DNA from: Polaribacter aestuariivivens
Lineage (GTDB): Bacteria; Bacteroidota; Bacteroidia; Flavobacteriales; Flavobacteriaceae
Reading direction: 5' to 3'
NCBI RefSeq assembly: GCF_005885675.1
Contig: NZ_VANR01000004.1
Coordinates: forward strand, 248,001-312,000
Length of the DNA stretch: 64,000 bases
The stretch's first letter is position 1, and each line of letters begins with the position of its first letter. The position numbers and the translations under genes are program-made. Shown here piece after piece: positions 45,794 to 53,600 of the stretch. The notes below the pieces were generated by a model that saw only the letters and a program-made list of their open reading frames with translations, ran no database searches and was not told where the DNA came from.

Positions 45794-46225
45794 TTATCGA
45801 TTGCTTAATTTTTGATAATAAAATGCAGGCAACAGTAACAGCAAAAATAAAGGGTGTATTATAAAACGACGTATGTAAAAAGGAAGCAAATACCCGTTTT
45901 CAAATTGATTTCTTAATAAAAGAACAAAAGCAATAATTAATACTGTAAATGCTGCCATTAAAAAAAAGCCTGTAAATTTTAAATAATCTTTTCTTTCAAA
46001 TAAAACCCAAATAATCCCTAAGCTAACCAATGAGTTTAAAATATACCTAAATAGCATATCTATCATTAAATGCCAAACGTCTATTTTTGGAATTTTACTG
46101 TATAAATAATCATTTTTAAAATATTCTATTAATGGGTCATAAAATAATTCTTCGGAAAATGCTCTAATTACAAAAAGTAATAGCACTAAAATGATAGTTA
46201 ATATTATTTTAATGTATTTGTTCAT
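45794..46225 (-). CDS. Exosortase F system-associated membrane protein
   Basis: 143 residues, four membrane helices, with EELFYDPLIEYFKNDY after the first helix and FRYILNSLVSLGIIWVLF. It matches the small partner always encoded next to XrtF in flavobacteria. Its start overlaps the xrtF stop by four bases, so the two are translationally coupled. Role unknown; perhaps a subunit or chaperone of the transpeptidase. Confidence 0.82.
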   Translation of the reverse strand: MNKYIKIILTIILVLLLFVIRAFSEELFYDPLIEYFKNDYLYSKIPKIDVWHLMIDMLFRYILNSLVSLGIIWVLFERKDYLKFTGFFLMAAFTVLIIAFVLLLRNQFENGYLLPFYIRRFIIHPLFLLLLLPAFYYQKLSNR

Positions 46226-46758
46226 TTTTTATAATTAGAAAATTTATTTACCCAAATTACCCAAAGTAAAAATACGGTTCCGTAAATAATTGCGGGAAAT
46301 ACCAAGTTGTGTAAAAACTCTTGTTGCTCAGGGTATTTATGAAGCATAACTGTTAAAAAAGCAATTCTAAGTATGTTAATAACGTAAATAAAAACACTAC
46401 CCAATATAGAAAAAATAATGGTGGCCTTTATGCTACCAGCAAAAGCAACAATAAAAGCAATAAAAAGTATAATTATACTTATAGAGTTACAGCCTTCAAT
46501 TACTCTAGCAATATAAACATTGTTAATGAGTAATTTTACAGAAAGCTCTTCAGTATGTTGCATGTAATCTGCATGAAAACCAAAAAATTCTAAAACTCCA
46601 ACAGTTTGTTTGGCAACACTTGTGGTAATAGATGCCGTTTGAAAAGAAGTTTCTTTTTCTTGAGATTTTTCTAAATATGCCGCATAAATTCCAAACAAAA
46701 TAAAATATGTGACAAAAAATTTAATCAGAAAAATGACAACGTTTTTATGTTTTTTCAC
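46222..46758 (-). CDS. xrtF: Exosortase family protein XrtF
   Basis: 178 residues with about six helices. The exosortase/archaeosortase catalytic triad is present: Cys90 (IEGCNS), Arg131 (NILRI) and His150 (EFLHN). Exosortases cut C-terminal PEP-CTERM-like signals and attach proteins to the envelope. To my knowledge no substrate tag is established for XrtF, and no PEP-CTERM-like tail is visible in this window. It is coupled to its associated membrane protein and divergent from the GAF-type reductase. Confidence 0.9.
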   Translation of the reverse strand: MKKHKNVVIFLIKFFVTYFILFGIYAAYLEKSQEKETSFQTASITTSVAKQTVGVLEFFGFHADYMQHTEELSVKLLINNVYIARVIEGCNSISIIILFIAFIVAFAGSIKATIIFSILGSVFIYVINILRIAFLTVMLHKYPEQQEFLHNLVFPAIIYGTVFLLWVIWVNKFSNYKK

Positions 46759-46772
46759 AACAGATTTTAATT

Positions 46773-46780
46773 TAATTTTG
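46773..46780 (+). promoter_or_regulatory. -7 element (TAATTTTG) of the GAF-type reductase gene
   Basis: Exact TAnnTTTG match 28 bases before the ATG, in the 50-bp gap shared with the divergent xrtF. Confidence 0.6.
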
Positions 46781-46808
46781 CATCTTTATTAAAAACGAAG
46801 ATACAAAA

Positions 46809-47261
46809 ATGGATATTTATAAAATACAAAAAGAAATTGATGCAATAATTGCTTCGTCAAATACAACAGATATCAAATTACAAAAAATATGTGATACGTT
46901 AGAAAATCAAATTTCTTATTATGATTGGGTTGGTTTTTACTTTAAAAATGGAAATAAAGAAGAGTTAAAATTAGCACAATACACAGGTGAAGAAACAGAG
47001 CATACAATTATTCCTTTTGGAAAAGGTATCTGTGGTCAAGTTGCTGTAAGCAATCAAAACTTTGTAGTGCAAGATGTTTCTGAGCAAGACAATTATATTT
47101 CTTGTGGTTGGAAGGTTAAATCGGAAATTGTTATTCCTATTTTTGTAGATGGTGAAAACGTTGGCCAAATTGATATAGATTCTCATACAGCAAATACTTT
47201 TACAGATAGTGATGAAGAGTTATTAGAATACATTTGCAAAAAAGTGGCTACAATTTTATAA
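46809..47261 (+). CDS. GAF-domain free methionine-(R)-sulfoxide reductase
   Basis: 150 residues, one GAF domain, matching fRMsr/YebR: DWVGFYF, GKGICGQVAV (Cys75), DNYISCG (Cys99), SEIVIPIFVDGENVGQIDIDS. The Cys75-Cys99 spacing of 24 equals C94-C118 of the E. coli enzyme. The third E. coli cysteine (C84) corresponds to His65 here, so recycling of the oxidised enzyme would differ. It reduces free Met-R-sulfoxide with thioredoxin. Monocistronic. Confidence 0.85.
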   Translation: MDIYKIQKEIDAIIASSNTTDIKLQKICDTLENQISYYDWVGFYFKNGNKEELKLAQYTGEETEHTIIPFGKGICGQVAVSNQNFVVQDVSEQDNYISCGWKVKSEIVIPIFVDGENVGQIDIDSHTANTFTDSDEELLEYICKKVATIL

Positions 47262-47288
47262 AAAAAATTGGCATTTAGTATTTTTTTA

Positions 47289-47313
47289 ACTATGTTTGTT
47301 AAACATACATAGT
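47289..47313. promoter_or_regulatory. 25-bp near-perfect palindrome before two small ORFs
   Basis: Arms ACTATGTTTGTT and AACATACATAGT around a central A; only one pair of positions breaks the symmetry. It is followed by AATTTTTT, so it could be the terminator of the upstream gene, or an operator for the small ORFs that begin 39 bases later. Confidence 0.6.
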
Positions 47314-47351
47314 AATTTTTTAAATTCTAACATCATTAAACCCCTAAAATA

Positions 47352-47480
47352 ATGAGAAAAGAACAGCTTAGTACTTCTGTTGCAGGTAGCAACAATCACT
47401 CAAATTTTGTTGAAAAGAAAAAATCATGGACAGATAATTTTGTTCAGTGGTTTCATAATTTTTTAGACTCAGCAGAATAA
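47352..47480 (+). CDS. Small ORF 1 (42 residues), unrecognised
   Basis: ATG at 47352, TAA at 47478-47480. The product starts MRKEQLSTSVAG and ends WTDNFVQWFHNFLDSAE, the last part forming a plausible amphipathic helix with two Trp and three Phe. CCCCTAAAA lies 8 bases before the start. A second ORF of exactly the same length follows after 33 bases with the same upstream motif. I do not recognise a family. It may be a real small protein; coding status is unproven. Confidence 0.5.
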   Translation: MRKEQLSTSVAGSNNHSNFVEKKKSWTDNFVQWFHNFLDSAE

Positions 47481-47513
47481 TTTTTTACCCCTAAATATCT
47501 AATACCCCTAAAA

Positions 47514-47642
47514 ATGAAGAAAAGCCAACACAGTTTTATTGGAAAACTCTTTCCTATTTTAAAGAAAAATGAAGAGAAAAGAGAGCCAAGAAATTACACA
47601 ACTTTGGTAGAAAGTTTTAAAACAAAGGTGCAAGTAAACTAG
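47514..47642 (+). CDS. Small ORF 2 (42 residues), unrecognised
   Basis: ATG at 47514, TAG at 47640-47642. The product starts MKKSQHSFIGKLFPILKKNEE and is strongly basic, without a membrane segment. CCCCTAAAA ends one base before the ATG; another CCCCTAAA is at 47488. Together with small ORF 1 it fills most of the 471-base gap 47262-47732. No similarity recognised. The remaining ~90 bases contain the purH promoter. Confidence 0.5.
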   Translation: MKKSQHSFIGKLFPILKKNEEKREPRNYTTLVESFKTKVQVN

Positions 47643-47678
47643 TTGTTAATTACTTCTGCTTTTTGTTACTATCTTTTA

Positions 47679-47709
47679 TTGCCTTAGAAAATTCATTTAA
47701 CTAAATTTG
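47679..47709 (+). promoter_or_regulatory. purH promoter (TTG - 20 nt - TAAATTTG)
   Basis: TTG at 47679-47681 and TAAATTTG at 47702-47709, spacing 20, a full match to the Bacteroidetes consensus, 23 bases before the ATG. Confidence 0.8.
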
Positions 47710-47732
47710 CGTGCTTAACAACACAACACTAA

Positions 47733-49262
47733 ATGAGCACTTCAAAAACAATTAAATCCGCATTAATTTCGGTATTTCACAAAGATGGTTTAGAGCCAAT
47801 TGTAAGAAAATTAGATGAATTAAATGTAACCATTTATTCAACAGGTGGTACAGAAAAATTTATCAAACAACTTGGTATAAATGTAGTTCCAGTAGAAGAC
47901 GTTACTTCTTATCCTTCTATTTTAGGTGGGCGAGTTAAAACTTTACATCCAAAAGTTTTTGGAGGAATTTTAAACAGACAAGATCACGAAGGTGATGTTG
48001 CTGAGTTGAAAGAATACGACATTCCTCAAATAGATTTGGTAATTGTAGATTTATATCCGTTTGAAAAAACAGTTGCTTCAGGTGCTTCTGAACAAGACAT
48101 TGTAGAGAAGATTGATATTGGTGGTATTTCATTAATTAGAGCTGCAGCGAAAAATTTTAAAGATACTTTTATTGTTTCTTCAATGGATCAATATGAAGAT
48201 TTCTTATCAATTTTATCAGAAAATAATGGAGAAACTTCTATTGAACAAAGAAAAAAATACGCCGCAAAATCCTTTAATATTTCATCACATTACGATACTG
48301 CAATTTTTAATTATTTCAATAATAATGAAGAGCCTGCTTTAAAAGTTAGCGAAACTAACGTACAGATTTTACGTTATGGAGAAAATCCACATCAAAAAGG
48401 ATATTTCTTTGGCGACTTAGAAGAAATGTTCGACAAATTGCATGGTAAAGAATTAAGTTACAATAATTTATTAGATGTAGATGCTGCTGTAAATTTAATG
48501 GAAGAGTTTAAAGGAGAAGCTCCAACATTTGCCATATTAAAGCATAATAATGCTTGTGGTTTTGCACAAAGAGAAACCATTAGTGAAGCTTATTCAGATG
48601 CTTTAGCTGGTGACCCAGTTTCTGCCTTTGGGGGAATTTTAATTGCAAACACACAAATAGATGCCGAAACTGCAGAGAAAATTCATACTTTATTTTGCGA
48701 GGTAGTAATTGCACCAAGTTATTCTGATGAAGCTTTAGAAATTTTAAAGGGAAAAAAGAACAGAATTATTTTAATTCAGAAAGAAGTTGCTTTACCAAAA
48801 ACAACTATTAGAACCTGTTTGAACGGTAATTTAGTGCAAGACAAAGATAACATTACAGATAAATTAGAAGATTTAAAATACGTTACCAACAATAAACCAA
48901 CAGAAAGTGAGTTAGAAGATTTATTATTTGCATCTAAGCTGTGTAAAAACACAAAATCTAACACAATTATTTTGGTAAAAAATAAGCAATTATTAGCTGG
49001 TGGAACTGGACAAACAAGTAGAGTAGACGCGTTAAATCAAGCAATTGAAAAAGCAACATCTTTTAAATTTGATTTAAACGGATCTGTTATGGCAAGTGAT
49101 GCGTTTTTTCCATTTCCAGATTGTGTAGAAATCGCAAACAAAGCAGGTGTAAAAAGTGTAATACAACCAGGAGGTTCTATAAAAGATCAATTAAGTATAG
49201 ATTATTGTAACGAAAATAATCTATCTATGGTTATGACAGGAACAAGACATTTTAAACATTAA
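47733..49262 (+). CDS. purH: Bifunctional AICAR transformylase / IMP cyclohydrolase
   Basis: 509 residues, full length. The N-terminal MGS-like IMP cyclohydrolase domain (~1-150) shows STGGTEKFI, SYPSILGGRVKTLHPKVFGGIL and DLVIVDLYPFEKTV. The transformylase part (~195-509) shows LRYGENPHQKGYF, ILKHNNACGFA (Lys-His motif), SAFGGIL and the end SDAFFPFPDCVEIANKAGVKSVIQPGGSIKDQ. It does the last two steps of purine synthesis to IMP. Transcribed from its own promoter, upstream of mreB. Confidence 0.97.
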   Translation: MSTSKTIKSALISVFHKDGLEPIVRKLDELNVTIYSTGGTEKFIKQLGINVVPVEDVTSYPSILGGRVKTLHPKVFGGILNRQDHEGDVAELKEYDIPQIDLVIVDLYPFEKTVASGASEQDIVEKIDIGGISLIRAAAKNFKDTFIVSSMDQYEDFLSILSENNGETSIEQRKKYAAKSFNISSHYDTAIFNYFNNNEEPALKVSETNVQILRYGENPHQKGYFFGDLEEMFDKLHGKELSYNNLLDVDAAVNLMEEFKGEAPTFAILKHNNACGFAQRETISEAYSDALAGDPVSAFGGILIANTQIDAETAEKIHTLFCEVVIAPSYSDEALEILKGKKNRIILIQKEVALPKTTIRTCLNGNLVQDKDNITDKLEDLKYVTNNKPTESELEDLLFASKLCKNTKSNTIILVKNKQLLAGGTGQTSRVDALNQAIEKATSFKFDLNGSVMASDAFFPFPDCVEIANKAGVKSVIQPGGSIKDQLSIDYCNENNLSMVMTGTRHFKH

Positions 49263-49295
49263 TATTTTATAGGCTATTTACAATTAGAAATTTAG

Positions 49296-49303
49296 TAAAT
49301 TTG
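49296..49303 (+). promoter_or_regulatory. -7 element (TAAATTTG) of the mre-mrd-rod operon
   Basis: Exact TAnnTTTG match 37 bases before the mreB ATG; no clear TTG at the standard distance. Confidence 0.6.
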
Positions 49304-49340
49304 TAATACTATAGCTAAAATAATACAATAAAGATATTTT

Positions 49341-50369
49341 ATGGGTTTTTTTGATTTTATGACGGAAGACATTGCGATTGATTTAGGGACCGCAAACACG
49401 TTGATAATTCACAATGGAAAAGTGGTTATTGATAGTCCTTCAATTGTTGCAAGAAATAGAATTACCGGAAAAATCATTGCAATTGGTAAAGAAGCCAATT
49501 TAATGCAAGGAAAAACCCATGAAAATATTAAAACGATTCGTCCGTTAAAAGACGGTGTTATTGCAGATTTTCAGGCATCTGAAGAGATGATTAAAGAGTT
49601 TGTAAAACAAATTCCTTCCATTAAAAAGAAATTATTTCCACCAGCATTAAGAATGGTTATCTGTATTCCTTCAGGAATTACAGAAGTAGAAAAACGAGCA
49701 GTTCGTGATTCTGCAAAACACATGAATGCCAAAGAAATATATTTAATTTACGAACCAATGGCAGCTGCAATTGGTGTAGGAATAGATATTATGGAGCCAA
49801 AAGGAAACATGATTATTGATATTGGTGGAGGAACAACAGAAATTGCTGTAATTGCCTTAGCTGGTATTGTTTGCGACCAATCTGTAAAAGTTGCAGGAGA
49901 TTTATTTACCAACGATATTATGTATTACATGCGAACACAGCATAACTTACATGTTGGTGAAACTACTGCAGAAAAAATAAAAATAACCATAGGTGCCGCA
50001 ACTGAAGATTTAGAAACTCCGCCAGAAGATATGTTGGTTCAAGGTAGAGATTTGTTAAGCGGAAAACCAAAACAAGTACAAGTTTCTTATCGAGAAATTG
50101 CAAAAGCTTTAGATAAATCCATTTTAAGAATAGAAGATGCTGTAATGGAAACCTTATCTAAAACACCACCAGAATTGGCAGCAGATATTTACAATACAGG
50201 AATTTATTTAGCAGGAGGTGGTTCTATGTTAAGAGGTTTGGATAAACGGCTTTCTAGAAAAACAGATTTACCAGTGTACGTTGCAGAAGATCCATTAAGG
50301 GCTGTTGTTCGTGGAACAGGAATTGCTTTAAAAGAATTAGACAAATATAAGAATGTCTTAATGAAATAA
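49341..50369 (+). CDS. mreB: Rod shape-determining actin homologue MreB
   Basis: 342 residues. Actin-fold ATP motifs: AIDLGTANTLI (phosphate 1), IDIGGGTTEIAVIAL (phosphate 2) and GIYLAGGGSMLRGLD (adenosine). N-terminal FFDFMTEDIAI is typical of the bacterial protein. MreB filaments guide side-wall synthesis by the Rod complex, whose other parts (MreC, MreD, PBP2, RodA) follow in the same operon. First gene of the operon. Confidence 0.97.
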   Translation: MGFFDFMTEDIAIDLGTANTLIIHNGKVVIDSPSIVARNRITGKIIAIGKEANLMQGKTHENIKTIRPLKDGVIADFQASEEMIKEFVKQIPSIKKKLFPPALRMVICIPSGITEVEKRAVRDSAKHMNAKEIYLIYEPMAAAIGVGIDIMEPKGNMIIDIGGGTTEIAVIALAGIVCDQSVKVAGDLFTNDIMYYMRTQHNLHVGETTAEKIKITIGAATEDLETPPEDMLVQGRDLLSGKPKQVQVSYREIAKALDKSILRIEDAVMETLSKTPPELAADIYNTGIYLAGGGSMLRGLDKRLSRKTDLPVYVAEDPLRAVVRGTGIALKELDKYKNVLMK

Positions 50370-50387
50370 TTTTGAGCAATTTAAACT

Positions 50388-51215
50388 ATGCAACAACTTA
50401 TTTACTTTTTTCAGAAGTTTAAATATCTTTTATTTTTTTTGTTGTTGCAATTCATTGCAGTTGTTTTAACCTTTAATAACCTTAATTTTCATAAAAGTAA
50501 ATATGTTAGTTCTGCAAATGCAGTTACTGGAGGCATGTATAGTAAAGCTTCTAGTATTTCAGAATACTTTAATTTAAAATCTGTTAATCAGCAACTTTTA
50601 GAAGAAAATACACTTCTTAGAAATCAATTAGAAAAAAATACGTCTATTGTTTTTAATAAAGATTCTACTATTGTAGATTCTGTAAAATACAATCAAAAAT
50701 TTACATTTATTAGTGCTAAAATAATAAACAATAATTATTCGAAAGCTTTCAATTATCTTACAATTAACAAAGGTAAAAACGAAGGATTAGATAAGGAAAT
50801 GGCAGTTATAAATGGCAAAGGAATAATTGGAATTACAGACGCTACTTCTTCAAACTATACAAGAGTACAATCTATTTTAAATAAAAATAGTAAAATTAAT
50901 GCCAAGTTAAAAAACGATCGTTCATTTGGAACTTTAAAATGGAACGGAAAAAAATATAATATTGTACAGTTAACAGACGTTCCAAGACAAGCTCCTGTAA
51001 AAATTGGGGATACAATAGAAACTGGAGGAAAATCAACTATTTTTCCAGCAGGAATTCCAATTGGAACTGTAGTTAAAGTTGATGAAGAAAATAGTTTAGA
51101 TAACATTATTGAAGTGAAGTTATTTAATGATATGAGTAATATTGGGCCTGTTTACGTCATAAAAAATTTACATAAAATAGAAATTAAAACATTAGAAAAT
51201 CAAGATATTGAATAA
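50388..51215 (+). CDS. mreC: Rod shape-determining protein MreC
   Basis: 275 residues: one N-terminal membrane helix (~10-30), a coiled coil (~55-85, NQQLLEENTLLRNQLEKN) and the periplasmic beta-barrel part with NKGKNEGLDKEMAVINGKGIIG and VKIGDTIETGGKSTIFPAGIPIG. It bridges MreB/MreD and PBP2. It starts 18 bp after mreB and overlaps mreD by eight bases. Confidence 0.95.
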   Translation: MQQLIYFFQKFKYLLFFLLLQFIAVVLTFNNLNFHKSKYVSSANAVTGGMYSKASSISEYFNLKSVNQQLLEENTLLRNQLEKNTSIVFNKDSTIVDSVKYNQKFTFISAKIINNNYSKAFNYLTINKGKNEGLDKEMAVINGKGIIGITDATSSNYTRVQSILNKNSKINAKLKNDRSFGTLKWNGKKYNIVQLTDVPRQAPVKIGDTIETGGKSTIFPAGIPIGTVVKVDEENSLDNIIEVKLFNDMSNIGPVYVIKNLHKIEIKTLENQDIE

Positions 51216-51711
51216 AACTATTTATTTTGGGTTGTTATTTTTTTTCTTGCTTTTTTTGCAAGTTTTCGTGCTAAATAATATTTTATTTTTAGGTTATATT
51301 AACCCATACTTATACATCGCTTTTGTTTTTTTATATCCATTAAATAAAAACCGATTTCCTTTTTTATTAGCAAGTTTTATATTGGGTTTGAGTGTAGATT
51401 TTTTCTCAGATTCAGGAGGTATTCACGCATTTTCCATTCTTACAATAGCATATGTAAGATTGTTTTTTGTGAAAATTTATTTTAGAAAATATCCTGTAGA
51501 TTATCCTTTTTTTAATTTACAATCAGAGTCTTTTGGTAAAGTTTTTAACTTTGTAGTAACTTTAACATTTTTACATCATTTTATTCTGTTTTCATTTGCT
51601 AATTTTAGTTTTCAAAACATATCTAATGTTTTATTAAATACACTATTTTCAGGTATATTTACGTTAACATTATATTTCTTGGGTTCATACATTTTTTCTA
51701 AAAGGCAATAA
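51208..51711 (+). CDS. mreD: Rod shape-determining protein MreD
   Basis: 167 residues, five or six membrane helices (LLFFFLLFLQVFVLNNILFLG at the start). The start is a TTG at 51208 that overlaps the mreC stop; no ATG gives a better N-terminus. The end overlaps the mrdA start by one base (TAATG). Sequence is poorly conserved, as usual for MreD; the position makes it clear. Confidence 0.92.
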   Translation: MNKTIYFGLLFFFLLFLQVFVLNNILFLGYINPYLYIAFVFLYPLNKNRFPFLLASFILGLSVDFFSDSGGIHAFSILTIAYVRLFFVKIYFRKYPVDYPFFNLQSESFGKVFNFVVTLTFLHHFILFSFANFSFQNISNVLLNTLFSGIFTLTLYFLGSYIFSKRQ

Positions 51712-53600
51712 TGCAAAGAAGTTTTTTATTATATTTTTTAATCACCATAGTTGGTTTTGTGTTTATTGGGCGTTTGTTTCAACTTCAAATTATAAGAGGT
51801 AGTGATTACGACCCAATAAAAAATGCTGCTGTAAAACCCCAATATGATTATCCAGAACGTGGTTATATTTACGATAGAAATGGAAAATTATTGGTGGCAA
51901 ATCAACTTTCTTATGATGTAATGGTACAGCCAAATCAAGTAAAACCATTAGATACTTTAGAGTTTTGTAAACTGATAAAAATTACCAAAGAAGATTTTAT
52001 AAAACGCTTTGAAAAAGCAGAAAATTATGCACCATATTTACCCTCTGTATTTTTAAAACAATTGGCAAAAGAAGATTTTGCATTTTTACAAGAAAAACTA
52101 CATAAATACAAAGGGTTTTTTATTCAAAAAAGAATTATTAGAAATTACCCAATAAATGCGGCTGCAAATGTTTTGGGATATATTGGTGAAGTTGATGAAA
52201 ATTTAGCAAGAAAAAGTGATTATTATCAACAAGGAGAATTAATAGGAAGAGATGGTGTAGAAAAACAATATGAAAATTTACTAAGAGGAAAAAAAGGAAA
52301 GAAATATTTACACAGAAATCGTTTTAATAAAGTTACTGGTTCGTACAAAAATGGTGCATATGATACTTTACATGTAAATGGAAAAGATTTAACATTAACC
52401 TTGGACATTGAATTACAGTTATACGCACAAAAATTAATGAAAGGTAAAAGAGGAGGTATAGTTGCAATTGAACCTTCTACTGGCGAAATCTTAGCTTTAG
52501 TGACAGCACCAACTTACAATCCAAACATGTTGGTAGGTAGAAAAAGATCTGTTAATTCAGCAATTTTAATGGATCCTAATAATTTAGAAAAACCCACTTA
52601 TGATAGAGGATTAATGGCTGCTTATGCACCTGGTTCTCCTTTCAAAATGATGAACGCATTAATAGGTTTACAAGAAAATGTAATTACCGAAAAAACATCA
52701 TTTTATTGCTACAATGGTTATAGATATGGTAATAGAAAAGGAGCATTTATGGGCTGTCACTGTGGTATTTTTGGTAGACCTATTCATTTGGAAACAGCAA
52801 TAGCAAAATCTTGTAACAGTTATTTTTCGAACACCTTTAAAAGAATCGTAGAAAAAAACAATGAGCCATCACAAGGTTTAGATACCTGGAGTAAACATGT
52901 AAAAAGTTTTGGTTTAGGAGATTATTTAGGATACGATTTACCTGCAGGAAGTCCTGGTTTAATACCAGATGGAAAATATTATGATGCAAGAAAAGACTTC
53001 AGATGGAATGGTTCATCAATCATATCTAATGCCATTGGTCAAGGAGAAGTATTAACAACACCAATTCAATTGGCAAATTTTACAGCAGCAATAGCAAACA
53101 GAGGCTATTTTTATACACCTCATATTTTAAAGAAAGTAGAAAATACTTCTATAGAAAACCCAGAATATACTGAGAAAAAAATAACCACTATAAACAAAGA
53201 ACATTTTGATCCAGTTATAGAAGCCATGCATGAAGTTTTTAAAACAGGAACAGGAAAATGGAGTCAAGTGAAAGGAATTGAAATATGTGGAAAAACAGGA
53301 ACTGCTGAAAATTTTGCAATCGTAAATGGAGAAAGAATTCAATTAGCAGATCATTCTATTTTAGTGGCATTTGCACCTAAAAAAAATCCACAAATTGCAT
53401 TAGCCATTTTTGTTGAAAATGGAGGTTATGGATCAACAATTGCAGCACCAGTTACTAGTTTATTGATAGAAAAATATTTAAACGGAGAAATTTCTAAGGC
53501 AACTAAATACAGAGAAACGAGAATGTTGGAAATGAGTTTGCAATCAGAATATGATAAATTAATTCCAAAAACAGAAGAAATTGCGTCAGGAACGAAATAA
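51711..53600 (+). CDS. mrdA: Penicillin-binding protein 2 (elongation transpeptidase)
   Basis: 629 residues: N-terminal membrane helix, dimerisation domain (~45-230) and transpeptidase. The three motifs are present: SPFK (SxxK, in AYAPGSPFKMM), SCN (SxN, in AKSCNSYF) and KTGT (in CGKTGTAENF). It cross-links side-wall peptidoglycan with RodA as partner. There is a Cys-rich CMGCHCG-like spot (GAFMGCHCGIFG) before the SCN motif. It overlaps rodA by 20 bases. Confidence 0.96.
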   Translation: MQRSFLLYFLITIVGFVFIGRLFQLQIIRGSDYDPIKNAAVKPQYDYPERGYIYDRNGKLLVANQLSYDVMVQPNQVKPLDTLEFCKLIKITKEDFIKRFEKAENYAPYLPSVFLKQLAKEDFAFLQEKLHKYKGFFIQKRIIRNYPINAAANVLGYIGEVDENLARKSDYYQQGELIGRDGVEKQYENLLRGKKGKKYLHRNRFNKVTGSYKNGAYDTLHVNGKDLTLTLDIELQLYAQKLMKGKRGGIVAIEPSTGEILALVTAPTYNPNMLVGRKRSVNSAILMDPNNLEKPTYDRGLMAAYAPGSPFKMMNALIGLQENVITEKTSFYCYNGYRYGNRKGAFMGCHCGIFGRPIHLETAIAKSCNSYFSNTFKRIVEKNNEPSQGLDTWSKHVKSFGLGDYLGYDLPAGSPGLIPDGKYYDARKDFRWNGSSIISNAIGQGEVLTTPIQLANFTAAIANRGYFYTPHILKKVENTSIENPEYTEKKITTINKEHFDPVIEAMHEVFKTGTGKWSQVKGIEICGKTGTAENFAIVNGERIQLADHSILVAFAPKKNPQIALAIFVENGGYGSTIAAPVTSLLIEKYLNGEISKATKYRETRMLEMSLQSEYDKLIPKTEEIASGTK

